Source: VXYL01 sp965199875 | Lineage (GTDB): Bacteria; Pseudomonadota; Gammaproteobacteria; Pseudomonadales; Azotimanducaceae | Assembly (NCBI GenBank): GCA_965199875.1 | Contig: OZ241346.1 | Span: 3,534,001-3,598,000 of the forward strand | Direction of reading: 5' to 3' | DNA: 64,000 nucleotides | Shown: piece by piece, positions 24,574 through 33,446 of the stretch | How positions within the stretch are numbered: position 1 is the stretch's first letter | Layout of the letters: the number at the start of each line of letters is the position of its first letter | Translations under genes and position numbers: made by a program | The notes under the pieces: model-generated | Seen by the model: the letters and a program-made list of their open reading frames with translations, nothing else | The model's database searches: none | Told to the model about the DNA's origin: nothing

Positions 24574-26712
24574 TCAGATCACCCCCGCCGCCCGAGCCCA
24601 CCGGTACTTCGCGCCCAGCACCGCCACGGGCTTCTCCGCGGTGTACGGATAGGCCAGGATGTTGCGTTCCATCAGATACTCGCAGGCGTCCTCGATCTCC
24701 ACGTCGCCGACCAGCGACGCCACCACGGGCTTGTCGTTGCCGGCTGCCCGCGCCGCCTCGACGGCCTCTCCCAGCAGTTCGGCGAACACCATGGGCGGCG
24801 TGATGATGGTGTGCCAGTAGCCGAGCACCAGGGCGTGGATGCGGTTTTCGCGCAGCGCCAGGTCGATGGTGGAGCGGTAGGTGCTTGGCGGTTCGCCGCC
24901 GGTGATGTCCACCGGATTGCCGGCGGCGCCGAAGGGCGGGATGTACTCGCGGAACGCCCGGTCCAGGTCGTCGGGCATGGACATCAGCGTCAGGCCGTTG
25001 TCGGCGCAGGCGTCGGAAAGCAGGACGCCGGAGCCGCCGGCGCCGGTGAGGATCAGCACGTTCTCGCCCTTGGGCGTTGGCAGCGCTTGCAGGCCGCGGG
25101 CGAACTCCAGCATGTCGTTCAGGCTGTGGGCGCGGATGACGCCGCTCTGCCGCAGCACGGCGTCGTAGACCCGGTCGTCCCCGGCCAGGGCGCCGGTGTG
25201 CGAGTTGGCGGCGCGGGCGCCCATCGACGTCCTCCCGGCTTTCAGCACCACCACCGGCTTCTTCTTCGACACCCGGGACGCCACCTCGGCGAAGGCGCGG
25301 CCGTCCTTCAAGTCCTCCACGTGCATGGCGACCACGCCGGTGTTCGGGTCCTGCTCGAAGAACGTCAGCAGGTCGTCTTCGTCGATGTCGGCCTTGTTGC
25401 CGAGGCCGACGATGGCCGAGACGCCCATCTTCGCCGAGCGGCTGAAGCCGACGATGGCCATGCCGACGCCGCCGGACTGCGAGGAGAGCGCCACCTGGCC
25501 CTTCTCGGTGTAGGGCGTGCAGAAGGTGGCGCAGAGGTTCTTGTGCGTGTAGTAGAAGCCGTAGATGTTCGGCCCCATCAGGCGCACGTTGTTGTGCCGC
25601 GCCACGCGGACGATCTCGGCTTGCAGATCGTGCTCGCCGATTTCCGCGAAGCCGGAGGGAATCAGCACGGCGCCGGGGATGTTCTTCTGCCCGCACTCGG
25701 CCAACGCTCCCGCCACCAGCGCCGCCGGAATGCAGAACACCGCCACGTCGATGTCGCCCGGCACTTCGGTAACGCTTGAGTAGCACTTGCGGCCGAGAAT
25801 CTCCTCGGCCTTGGGATGGATCGGATGGATGGCGCCGGGGTAGCCGCCGTCGATGAGGTTCTTCATCACCGAGTTGCCGATCTTGCCTTCGCCGGCGGAA
25901 GCGCCGATCACCGCCACCGCGTTCGGCTGCATGATGCGCGTCATGGAGGCGAGTATTTCGTCGTGGCTGGGCCGGTGGCGCGGCGGCTTGGCCTCGAAGT
26001 CCAGCAGCACCCGTGCGTCCACCGCGGTGGCGCCGTCCGGGGTGGCGAACACCGGGTTCAGGTCCAGTTCGGCGATCTCCGGGAAGTCGTCCACCAGCTG
26101 GCCGACGTTGACGATCAGTTCGCTCAAGGCCGCGCGGTTCACCGCCTGCTGGCCGCGCACGCCGTCGAGGATTTCCGAGCCGGCGATTTCGTCCAGCATG
26201 GCGCGGGCGTGTTCCGCCGTGGTCGGCGCCAGGCGGAAGGTGACGTCGCGCAGCACTTCCACCAGCACGCCGCCGAGGCCGAAGGCCACCAGCTTGCCGA
26301 ACGATGGATCGGTGGCGGCGCCGACGATCACCTCCTGGGCCGCTTCCAGCTGCTGCTGCACCTGCACGCCGACGATGGCGGCATCCGCCTTGTAGCGCTT
26401 TGCCGCCGCCACGATGTCGTCGTAGGCGGCGATGGCTTCAGCGCGGCTGGCGATGCCGGCGACGACGCCGCCGGCGTCGGACTTGTGCAGGATGTCCGGC
26501 GAGACGATCTTCATCACCAGCGGATAGCCGAGGTCGTCGGCGATGTCGCCAGCCAGCTCCGCCGAAGCGGCGATGCCTTCCCGGGGCGTCGCGATGCCGT
26601 AGGCGTCGCAGACGGCCTTGGCTTCGTCGGCGTTCAGCGACGAGCGCCCTTCGGCCCTGGCTTTGTCGAGCACGGCTTTGACGACATCTTGGTTTGGCCC
26701 CTTGTTCGGCAT
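24574..26712 (-). CDS. ADP-forming acyl-CoA synthetase (acetate-CoA ligase family)
   Basis: The 712-residue protein belongs to the nucleoside-diphosphate-forming acyl-CoA synthetases, which interconvert acyl-CoA plus ADP and phosphate with acid plus CoA and ATP. The N-terminal part (to about 230) is an ATP-grasp domain with YPLVMKIVSPDILHKSDAGG; the CoA-binding domain follows (AVAVIGASAGEGKIGNSV near 265), then the succinyl-CoA-synthetase-like alpha domains, with NSHTGALAGDD near 500 carrying the histidine that is phosphorylated during catalysis. The beta-then-alpha order is one of the known fused arrangements. AGGAG lies 6 nt before the ATG. It is divergent from the ThDP enzyme gene with 196 bp between, suggesting linked acyl-CoA metabolism. 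The substrate is not evident. Confidence 0.9.
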   Translation of the reverse strand: MPNKGPNQDVVKAVLDKARAEGRSSLNADEAKAVCDAYGIATPREGIAASAELAGDIADDLGYPLVMKIVSPDILHKSDAGGVVAGIASRAEAIAAYDDIVAAAKRYKADAAIVGVQVQQQLEAAQEVIVGAATDPSFGKLVAFGLGGVLVEVLRDVTFRLAPTTAEHARAMLDEIAGSEILDGVRGQQAVNRAALSELIVNVGQLVDDFPEIAELDLNPVFATPDGATAVDARVLLDFEAKPPRHRPSHDEILASMTRIMQPNAVAVIGASAGEGKIGNSVMKNLIDGGYPGAIHPIHPKAEEILGRKCYSSVTEVPGDIDVAVFCIPAALVAGALAECGQKNIPGAVLIPSGFAEIGEHDLQAEIVRVARHNNVRLMGPNIYGFYYTHKNLCATFCTPYTEKGQVALSSQSGGVGMAIVGFSRSAKMGVSAIVGLGNKADIDEDDLLTFFEQDPNTGVVAMHVEDLKDGRAFAEVASRVSKKKPVVVLKAGRTSMGARAANSHTGALAGDDRVYDAVLRQSGVIRAHSLNDMLEFARGLQALPTPKGENVLILTGAGGSGVLLSDACADNGLTLMSMPDDLDRAFREYIPPFGAAGNPVDITGGEPPSTYRSTIDLALRENRIHALVLGYWHTIITPPMVFAELLGEAVEAARAAGNDKPVVASLVGDVEIEDACEYLMERNILAYPYTAEKPVAVLGAKYRWARAAGVI

Positions 26713-26839
26713 GATTGTCTCCTGCGGATCGCCCGTTGAGCAGCGAAGATTACCCTGTGCAACCGTGTGCGAGGCGATGGCTGCCGCACGACCGCCTCGC
26801 CAACGCCCTCGGGACGCCAAAAAAGAAAGCGCAGCGCAC

Positions 26840-26869
26840 TTGAACCGTCGCAACCTTGCGCGATAGCTT
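26840..26869 (+). promoter_or_regulatory. Possible sigma-70 promoter for the ThDP-enzyme gene
   Basis: TTGAAC (5 of 6 to the -35 consensus) is followed after 18 bp by TAGCTT (a weak -10). The predicted start is about 33 nt upstream of the ATG at 26909, which has its own AAGGGGAGG site. The assignment rests on pattern match only. Confidence 0.3.
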
Positions 26870-26908
26870 AGCGTCTTTCGACAGCACCAGATCTCAAGGG
26901 GAGGCAAC

Positions 26909-28564
26909 ATGGCCACTGTCAACGGTGCCCAGCTGATGGCGCGCAGTCTCAAGAAGCAGGGCGTGGACTACATGTTCGGCATCGTCGGATTTCCCGTGCA
27001 GGGGTTCGCCGCCGTCGCTCAGCGGGAAGGCATCACCTACGTCGGCATGCGCAACGAGCAGGCCGCCAGCTACGCCGCCCACGCCGCGGGCTACCTCACC
27101 GGGCGCCCGCAGGCGTGCCTCACGGTCTCTGGCCCCGGCGTCATTCACGCCTTCGCCGGCCTCGCCAACGCCAAGCAGAACTGCTGGCCGATGATTCTCA
27201 TCGGCGGCGCTTCCCCCGTCTACCAGAACGGCATGGGCGGATTCCAGGAAGAGCGCCAGGTGGAACTCGCCGCGCCGTACTGCAAGTACGCCCACGCCAT
27301 CGAGCACGTCCATCGCATTCCGTACTACGTCAACCAGGCCATCCGGCACTCCCTCTACGGGCGCCCAGGCCCGGTCTACCTGGACTTCCCGGACGACATC
27401 ATCCGCGGCGAGTGCGAAGAAGACGAAGCGACCGACGCCGCCCGGGTGCCAGCGCCGCCGCGCACCATGGCGGACCCGGATGCCGTGGAAGCCGCGCTCA
27501 CGGCGTTGGAATCCGCAGAGCGGCCTCTCGTGGTGGTGGGCAAGGGCATGGCCTGGGCGCGCGCCGAAGACGAAGTGCGCGAGTTCATCGAACGCACCCA
27601 GCTGCCGTTTCTGAACTCGCCCATGGGCAAGGGCACCATGCCGGACGACGATCCGCTGTCCGTCGGCGCCGCCCGCAGCACGGCGCTGCGCGAGGCGGAC
27701 CTGGTGTTCCTGCTTGGCGCCCGCTTGAACTGGATCATGCACTACGGCCTGCCGCCCCGGTTCAACAAGGACGTGCGCGTGGTGCAGCTGGACATCGAGC
27801 CCACCGAGATCGGCACCAACGTGCCGGCCGAAGTCGCCCTGGTGGGCGACGGCAAGGCCGTGGTCGGCCAGTTGAACCGCGCCTTGGACAACCGCCAGTG
27901 GTTCTATCCGTCGGAAACGCCCTGGCGTGCGCTCCTGCAAGAGAAGGCCCAGGCCAACATGGAGGCCGTGCAGCCGATGATCGACGACGACTCGGCCCCC
28001 ACCAACTACTACCGAGCCTTCAAGGACATCGTCGACTGGCTGCCGGAAGACGCCATCATCATCGGCGAAGGCGCCAACACGATGGACATCGGGCGCACGC
28101 AGATGCCGAACCGCCGGCCGCGCCACCGCCTGGACGCCGGCACCTACGGGACGATGGGCGTGGGCCTCGGCTTCGCCATCGCCGCGGCCGTCACCAACCC
28201 GGACAAGCCCATCGTTTCGGTGCAGGGCGACAGCGCCTTCGGCTTCACCGGCATGGAGTTGGAAACGATGGTGCGCTACAACCTGCCGGTGAAGCTCATC
28301 GTGCTGAACAACGGCGGCATCGGCGGCGGCGTGCATCCGCTGAAGGAGGGCCAAACCGCGCCGCCGGGCAACCTCACCTACGGCGCCCGCTACGAAGGCA
28401 TGCTCGAAGCGCTAGGCGGCAAGGGCTTCTACGTGGAAGACCCGAAAGACCTGCGCCGCGCCTTGGACGAAGCGATGGCCTTCAACGGCCCGGCGTTGAT
28501 CAACGTGCCGCTGAATCCCCGGGCAGGGCGCAAGCCGCAGCAGTTCCAGTGGCTGACCACCTGA
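26909..28564 (+). CDS. ThDP-dependent enzyme of the oxalyl-CoA decarboxylase / 2-hydroxyacyl-CoA lyase family
   Basis: The 551-residue enzyme has the three-domain layout of thiamine-diphosphate enzymes. Glu50 in MRNEQAASYAAHAAGY is the conserved activating glutamate. The ThDP/metal motif starts at GDS (about 440-442) in VQGDSAFGFTGMELE and ends at LNNGG about 25 residues later. The closest families by pattern are oxalyl-CoA decarboxylase and 2-hydroxyacyl-CoA lyase, which cleave oxalyl-CoA or 2-hydroxyacyl-CoA and release formyl-CoA. Acetolactate synthase is less likely, given GFPVQGFAAVAQREGI. The loop after the ThDP motif (GGIGGGVHPLKEG) differs from what I know of both, so the exact substrate is uncertain. 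AAGGGGAGG precedes the ATG. A CoA-activating gene is divergent. Confidence 0.88.
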   Translation: MATVNGAQLMARSLKKQGVDYMFGIVGFPVQGFAAVAQREGITYVGMRNEQAASYAAHAAGYLTGRPQACLTVSGPGVIHAFAGLANAKQNCWPMILIGGASPVYQNGMGGFQEERQVELAAPYCKYAHAIEHVHRIPYYVNQAIRHSLYGRPGPVYLDFPDDIIRGECEEDEATDAARVPAPPRTMADPDAVEAALTALESAERPLVVVGKGMAWARAEDEVREFIERTQLPFLNSPMGKGTMPDDDPLSVGAARSTALREADLVFLLGARLNWIMHYGLPPRFNKDVRVVQLDIEPTEIGTNVPAEVALVGDGKAVVGQLNRALDNRQWFYPSETPWRALLQEKAQANMEAVQPMIDDDSAPTNYYRAFKDIVDWLPEDAIIIGEGANTMDIGRTQMPNRRPRHRLDAGTYGTMGVGLGFAIAAAVTNPDKPIVSVQGDSAFGFTGMELETMVRYNLPVKLIVLNNGGIGGGVHPLKEGQTAPPGNLTYGARYEGMLEALGGKGFYVEDPKDLRRALDEAMAFNGPALINVPLNPRAGRKPQQFQWLTT

Positions 28565-28578
28565 ACGTCATCGGGCGG

Positions 28579-28598
28579 GGCCCGCCGTGTGGCGGGCC
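28579..28598 (+). terminator. GC-rich hairpin after the ThDP-enzyme gene
   Basis: GGCCCGCC and GGCGGGCC form a perfect 8-bp stem with a GTGT loop, 14 nt after the TGA stop. There is no U-tract downstream, so it is either a U-less terminator or an mRNA-stabilising hairpin. It also lies downstream of the convergent methyltransferase gene. Confidence 0.4.
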
Positions 28599-28688
28599 TC
28601 GCTGGACTTCCTTGAGTGGCCGACCTTCGCAGATGAGTCAGGGTTGCGGTTCGGCGTTGCGACGCAAACTCGAACGCCCGCCTGGTGC

Positions 28689-30191
28689 CTAGATCAGGCT
28701 CTGTTGTCTGGGCTTGTCTGCGCCTGCGCGGCCGTGCAGAGCGTTCAGCAGATGCGCGGATTGCGGGTTCCACTTCCCTAGGCGCTTCGCCAGCGTCGTC
28801 AAGTCGAGCTGGTTCAGCAGCTTGGCGGTGATCGGACGCTTCGCATCCCAGAATACCAGCGACGAGTAGAACTGGATGGCGGTCGGTGACGAAAGCAACT
28901 CGACCAGCAAGTCGCAGTCCGCCTCGTTGTCGCAAGGCAGGAAGTAGCAGGTGTCGTCCAGCAGTACGGGCTTGCCGTCCAACGCGCCGACCTTGACGAA
29001 TCGAAGCGTCTTGTACAGCCCGGCGACGGCGACTTTCCACGGCGAAAAGGAGTATGGGCCAATGCCGAAAGTCGAGAACGGCGGGCGCTTTCGATAGATG
29101 GAACTGCGACGCTGTTCGAGCGCTTGCCGATGGGCAAGCAAGTAGCGCCACGCTTTCGGCGCCCGGCGTTCGAGATCCATCGGCGATTCCGACATGGATC
29201 GCTGCGGCACCAGCACCCGACGGCGCGCCGCCCTGCCTTGGGCGACGTCGGAGCTCTTGAGCAGCGGAAAGACGACCTCCGCTTCGATGGATATATGCTC
29301 GCCAAGCCCGTTGAGCAGTCGTCCGTCGATCAGCCGAAACTCGAAAACCCTACTGCAGTCGTGTTTCAGTCCCGAGCGCCAGCCGCCGAAGCCGTCGGCG
29401 CGCAAATCCGAAACGTCCTTGAAAGCCGTGGCATTCGCCAACAGCGTGCCGTCCTTGTACGCCATGCGGGTCGAGGGAGTCGTTGCGGGAAGGCTGTCGT
29501 AGACTTCGCAATGGCGGCCCTCGCCGCCCGACGCAAAGCGGACGTACAGCAAGCAGGCGTCCACCGAGACGCCAAACGTCTTTGCCGCATCGAAGCGGTG
29601 GATGGCTGCATACTCGACCGCTGCGCCTTTCGACCACGCGTGCAGCAGCGCTCTTCGTGCCACGCTGGTCTTGCACAACACTGCTATCGCGCCTTCCCGG
29701 CCTTCGAGCCAGCGAAAGTTCTGTCGAATCATCCACTCGGAGATGTCGAAGTTCGCGCTGCCAGTGATGGCTTGGATGCCGCGCAGTCCGTCGACGTTGG
29801 CTTTGCGAGGCAGATTGGCGCTGCCAAGCAGACCGAGAGCGGAGTTGGTAACCCAAGGCGGATTGCCGAGAATCAACAATGGATCCGGCAGCTCGGCGAG
29901 TTCCTCCTGCCAGTCGTGGATGAAGAAGTCCGCCTCGACGACCAGAGCGCGCGGGAATCCTTGCAGCCGGTGCCGCGCGGACTCCACATAGGCGGGGTTG
30001 CAGTCGCACCCGTACAGCGCAGCTTGAGGAAACGCACGAGCAGCACCAGCCAGGAAAGCGCCGGTACCGCAGGTCGGTTCAACGACGGCCGCCGGGGGAC
30101 TGTCGCGGGCAACCAAGGCGCAAACCGCCTCGACCAGCGGCAACGGCGTCTGGAAGTCGCCAAACTCTGCCTTGGTTTCCTTCGTGCCCAT
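28689..30191 (-). CDS. Type II restriction-modification N6-adenine DNA methyltransferase (Eco57I-like)
   Basis: The 500-residue protein transfers a methyl group from S-adenosylmethionine to the N6 of adenine in DNA. The cofactor motif I VEPTCGTGAFL is at 37-47 and the catalytic motif IV NPPW is at 111-114, after the DCNPAYVESARHRL segment. The C-terminal region from about 300 onwards, with an LVPQRSMSES turn and a beta-rich YSFSPWKVAVAGLYK segment, resembles target-recognition parts of Eco57I-type methyltransferases. The upstream gene ends in TGATG, sharing one base with this start, so the two proteins are translated together. Base composition is lower in GC than neighbours. The recognition sequence cannot be read from the protein. 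Confidence 0.88.
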   Translation of the reverse strand: MGTKETKAEFGDFQTPLPLVEAVCALVARDSPPAAVVEPTCGTGAFLAGAARAFPQAALYGCDCNPAYVESARHRLQGFPRALVVEADFFIHDWQEELAELPDPLLILGNPPWVTNSALGLLGSANLPRKANVDGLRGIQAITGSANFDISEWMIRQNFRWLEGREGAIAVLCKTSVARRALLHAWSKGAAVEYAAIHRFDAAKTFGVSVDACLLYVRFASGGEGRHCEVYDSLPATTPSTRMAYKDGTLLANATAFKDVSDLRADGFGGWRSGLKHDCSRVFEFRLIDGRLLNGLGEHISIEAEVVFPLLKSSDVAQGRAARRRVLVPQRSMSESPMDLERRAPKAWRYLLAHRQALEQRRSSIYRKRPPFSTFGIGPYSFSPWKVAVAGLYKTLRFVKVGALDGKPVLLDDTCYFLPCDNEADCDLLVELLSSPTAIQFYSSLVFWDAKRPITAKLLNQLDLTTLAKRLGKWNPQSAHLLNALHGRAGADKPRQQSLI

Positions 30192-30838
30192 CAAAGGCGG
30201 CTCACGCCGGGAACAGTGCCAGCCCTGTCGATTGCACGACGGTACTGCAACCGCCACTGCAATGCGTTCGATATGGTCAGGTAGCCAATCTGGGGGGGCG
30301 ATCGGAGTATTTCGTCGGCGATGTTGGACGCTTCGACCTCGTCTACCGGCAACATCCGTTCGAACAGAAAGGCGATCAGGTCGTCCTTGTTGCCGTCTCT
30401 TTCGACGATCTCGGCGATTCCAGTTGTCGTTTGGTAGTCCGCGGTGTATTTCGCGTCTACGAAAATCACATGCCGAACATCCAGCCTGCCCGTCGCTCTC
30501 GCGTCGTTGTCGTGCTTCTCGTAGGCGAAGATAAGCAGCGAGTAGCCCAAGCCGAAAATCTTCTGCCTCGCAGACTTGTAGGGACACGACGACTGTGGCT
30601 GTCGTACGCTGGTGACCTTCATGTCCACCATGAGGTGCGGAAAGTCAGTGCCCTTGGCGGATGATCCCTCCGGATAGTCGTACTTCTTGCGAAGATGCTC
30701 CCTGAACTTGCGCTCGAAGTACGTCCCAACCGCCTTGCCGTCGGTGACTCCGTACAAGCTCGGTTCCTCGTGGGTGGACTCGGCGGCGGCAAAGACACTG
30801 GCTTCGCGCTTGAGCGTTGCTGTGGTGAGCGTATGCAC
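30191..30838 (-). CDS. Type II restriction endonuclease, PD-(D/E)XK-like
   Basis: The 215-residue protein is the likely cognate nuclease of the adjacent methyltransferase. A PD-(D/E)XK core is visible as GTDFPHLMVDMKVTS: Asp65, then Asp72-x-Lys74. An upstream helix with FERKFREHLRKKY supplies the usual acidic helix residue, and the segment QPQSSCPYKSARQKIFGLGY is a strongly conserved-looking block that I associate with a group of small restriction enzymes. It should cut unmethylated copies of the site protected by its partner. The GTG start at 30838 is the first in frame, but no ribosome binding site is visible and a later start near the GVTDGKAVGTYFE segment is possible. It precedes the methyltransferase gene by a 1-bp overlap. 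Confidence 0.75.
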   Translation of the reverse strand: MHTLTTATLKREASVFAAAESTHEEPSLYGVTDGKAVGTYFERKFREHLRKKYDYPEGSSAKGTDFPHLMVDMKVTSVRQPQSSCPYKSARQKIFGLGYSLLIFAYEKHDNDARATGRLDVRHVIFVDAKYTADYQTTTGIAEIVERDGNKDDLIAFLFERMLPVDEVEASNIADEILRSPPQIGYLTISNALQWRLQYRRAIDRAGTVPGVSRL

Positions 30839-30866
30839 TGCAATCGTCTACTGCGTCAACGGCGTT

Positions 30867-31877
30867 TCAAGCCGGCCCGCGCGCCGCCGTTTCGATGCGT
30901 CGCTCCAGTTCTTCCACCGACATGCTGCCGACTTCCAGATGTTCGCGCACCAGGGCGTTGCCCACCTGCTGCACGACTTCGTTGGCCGGGGTTGGCACGC
31001 CGTGGAGGCGGCCGAGAAGCACGATCTCGCCGTTCAGATAGTCCGTTTCGATGTCGCCGGTGCCGCGCAGCACGCTTTGCAGCGAGGAACCGCCGTGGCG
31101 CTTGTGGGCTGGCACTTCGCCGCCGCGTATGGCGGAGCGTCCGGCGCGTACTTCCTCTCGGCTGGCGCAGTGGATGCCGGCGGCCTGGTAGCACGCCAGC
31201 GCCTCTTCGCGCAGCATTCGGGAGATCTTGCGCAGGGCGGAGATGGCGCCAGAGCCGGGGCCGTCGAAGCGGGTGCCGGTGGCGGCCTGCACGGCGTTGT
31301 TGAGATTGGCGAGGAGCTTCTCGTACTTGTGGCCCATGATGGCCGGATGCGGAGCGGCGCTGAAGCCGGCTTTCGTCAACGCCGCGGCCACTTCTTCGAT
31401 GAAGTCGTCGGTGCCGTGGGGGTAGCAGCCGGTGTCGAGGCCGCCGGCCGTGTCTTGCGCAAAGTTCACCACGACGCCGGGCTGCAGGTGTTCCGCGGGC
31501 AGCCATACCACCATGCCGTAGACGTGCGCGAACCGGCGCAGCGCCAAGCGCTCGTTTTCAACGCCGTTTTGGCAGCAGATCACCCGTGCCTGGCCGCCGG
31601 TTGCGCGCTGGAGATCGCGCAACGCCGCTTCCGTGTGCTGGCTCTTGGTGCATAGAACGACCGCGTCGTCGGGGGCGATGTCGGCGTCGTCGGGGCGGGC
31701 GGCGCAGGGGATGTCCAGGAACACGTCGAGGGTGGGCGAGAAGAAGTGCAGGCCGTCCTTGGCGATGGCCTCGAAGTGCTGGCCACGGGCGATCAGCGCA
31801 ACCTCGAAGCCGGCCATGTGCAGCCGCGCGCCGATGGTGCCGCCGATGCCGCCAGCGCCGTAGACGACGAAGCGCAT
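30867..31877 (-). CDS. 2-dehydropantoate 2-reductase (ketopantoate reductase) family protein
   Basis: The 336-residue protein has an N-terminal Rossmann fold with GAGGIGGTIGARL at 8-20, the ARG segment binding NADP phosphate, and the ketopantoate-reductase C-terminal domain with HKYEKLLANLNNAVQA near 195-210, where the lysine (HKYEKLL) and asparagines are the catalytic and substrate residues. The family reduces 2-dehydropantoate with NADPH in pantothenate synthesis, but many members serve other substrates; the presence of a second paralogue at 60555-61526 and catabolic neighbours argue that at least one is not the biosynthetic PanE. It lies 28 bp upstream of the restriction endonuclease gene on the same strand. 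Confidence 0.85.
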   Translation of the reverse strand: MRFVVYGAGGIGGTIGARLHMAGFEVALIARGQHFEAIAKDGLHFFSPTLDVFLDIPCAARPDDADIAPDDAVVLCTKSQHTEAALRDLQRATGGQARVICCQNGVENERLALRRFAHVYGMVVWLPAEHLQPGVVVNFAQDTAGGLDTGCYPHGTDDFIEEVAAALTKAGFSAAPHPAIMGHKYEKLLANLNNAVQAATGTRFDGPGSGAISALRKISRMLREEALACYQAAGIHCASREEVRAGRSAIRGGEVPAHKRHGGSSLQSVLRGTGDIETDYLNGEIVLLGRLHGVPTPANEVVQQVGNALVREHLEVGSMSVEELERRIETAARGPA

Positions 31878-31946
31878 CTAGAACCGCAACCGCTTTGGAT
31901 CGATGCGCCGGATTGGCAACTTTGCCGTCATCGCAAGAGACCGCCG

Positions 31947-33446
31947 CTAGAGCGCCGCCGAGCGCAGTTCTTCCACCGATCGCGTCTTCAGCCGCGCGGC
32001 GCCCTCGCCGCTGCCGCGAGCCAGCGACGGCGCCGTCGCCAGCCGCTTCTTCGCGGCGTCGATGGCATTGGCGTACTGCGGCAGCCACTCGGCGCCGGCA
32101 ACCAGCATTTCGTCCACCATCTGCCACACTTCCGGCGGATTGCAGACGGCGCCTACTAGGGGGTCGAGCAGCACCGCCTGCTTCAGCAGTTCGACATCGC
32201 CCTGCACGGCGGCCTGGGTGGCCATGCGCTGAACCTGAATGGAGCTGTTGCAGATGGCGGCGCAGCCGAGCGGCAGCTCGCCAAGCGGGGGGATCGACAA
32301 GCCGCTGCCGTCCACCCGGCCGGGCACTTCGACGATGGCGTCCTCCGGTAGGTTGGCAATCGCGTGGCCGTTCCTGACGTTGAAGTGGCCCCGATAGCCG
32401 CGCCCGGTTTCCATCGCTTCGACGATGTAGGAGCCGTGTTCGTCGCTGCGCTTGTCTTCGCCGTACTGCCAGGCGGGCTCGGCCAGCCACTTCGGGAAGT
32501 CCGTCTCGAACCAGTTGCGGTTCTCGGTGCAGACGCGCAGATAGCCTCCCGTTTCGCCCAGAATCCAGGAGTCGGTGGAGATCCACTCGCCGATCTCGTC
32601 CGGGCGCTTGCGGTACCAGGGCAGATACTCCGAGAGGTGGCCGTTGGACTCCGTGCTGAAGTAGCCGAAGCGCCGGATCACGTCCATGCGCACCTTCTCA
32701 CGCTGGCGGATCGCCGGATGCGCCTCGAACAGCGGCAGCAGCTGCCGCGCCCAGTCCTTGCCGTCGAATCGCACCTTGACGTACCAGGTTTGATGGTTGA
32801 TGCCGGCCGCGGCGATTTCCACGTCCGCCTTGCCGATGCGCCGGTAGCCTGCTTCGTCCTCGCTCTTGCCGCCGTTGACGTGGTGCTCGAACAGCGCCGC
32901 CAGCAAGCGGTGCCCGCCTTGCACGCCGTGGCACAGGCCAATGGTGCGCACCGTCGAGCGATCGAGGGCGGCCCAGGTGTTCATGGCCATCGGATTGGCG
33001 TAGTTCAGCAACACCCGATCAGCCCCGGCGTAGCGCTCGATCTGCCGGCACAGTTGCAGAACCATCGGCACGCTGCGCTGGCCGTAGAGCAGGCCGCCGG
33101 CGCAGATGGTGTCGCCGACGCACTGGTCGACGCCGTACTTCAGCGGGATTTCCACATCCGCGCGGAATCCTTCCAAACCGCCGACGCGGGCGGTGTTGAT
33201 GACGTAGTCCGCGCCGTCGAGGGCGCGTTGCCGATCGACGCCAGCGGCGATCGAAGCGGGCAGGCGGTTGGCGGCGATGTCGCGTCGGCACAGCTCGGCC
33301 ACCTTGTCGAGATTCGCCTGGCTGACGTCCTGGAAGGCGAAGCGCGTGGCGGCGAACTCCGGCACCGAGAGCAGGTCGCGCACCAGACGCCGGGTGAAGC
33401 CGATGCTGCCGGCGCCGACGATGGCGATCTTGATGCCTTCGCTCAT
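31947..33446 (-). CDS. Glycoside hydrolase family 4 (alpha-galactosidase/alpha-glucosidase type)
   Basis: The 499-residue enzyme is a GH4 glycosidase, which needs NAD and a divalent metal and cleaves by an oxidation-elimination mechanism. The NAD-binding segment IAIVGAGSIGFTRRL is at 8-22, NYANPMAMNTWA at 148-159 and LCHGVQGGH at 171-179, including Cys172 and His173 which belong to the family's active-site region; GINHQTW follows near 215-221. The overall pattern is nearest to MelA-like alpha-galactosidases and alpha-glucosidases. Its start overlaps the end of the PhyH dioxygenase gene by 4 bp, so the two are coupled; why a sugar hydrolase and a dioxygenase are paired is unclear. Confidence 0.9.
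   Translation of the reverse strand: MSEGIKIAIVGAGSIGFTRRLVRDLLSVPEFAATRFAFQDVSQANLDKVAELCRRDIAANRLPASIAAGVDRQRALDGADYVINTARVGGLEGFRADVEIPLKYGVDQCVGDTICAGGLLYGQRSVPMVLQLCRQIERYAGADRVLLNYANPMAMNTWAALDRSTVRTIGLCHGVQGGHRLLAALFEHHVNGGKSEDEAGYRRIGKADVEIAAAGINHQTWYVKVRFDGKDWARQLLPLFEAHPAIRQREKVRMDVIRRFGYFSTESNGHLSEYLPWYRKRPDEIGEWISTDSWILGETGGYLRVCTENRNWFETDFPKWLAEPAWQYGEDKRSDEHGSYIVEAMETGRGYRGHFNVRNGHAIANLPEDAIVEVPGRVDGSGLSIPPLGELPLGCAAICNSSIQVQRMATQAAVQGDVELLKQAVLLDPLVGAVCNPPEVWQMVDEMLVAGAEWLPQYANAIDAAKKRLATAPSLARGSGEGAARLKTRSVEELRSAAL

Noticed and set aside
24275..25786. Minus-strand open frame that ends in a coiled-coil-like KRELAGLAAAAFEGQVTNMR segment
   Set aside because: Its body is a shadow of the acyl-CoA synthetase gene in another frame; the tail lies antisense to the sacsin-like remnant, which explains the sequence better.
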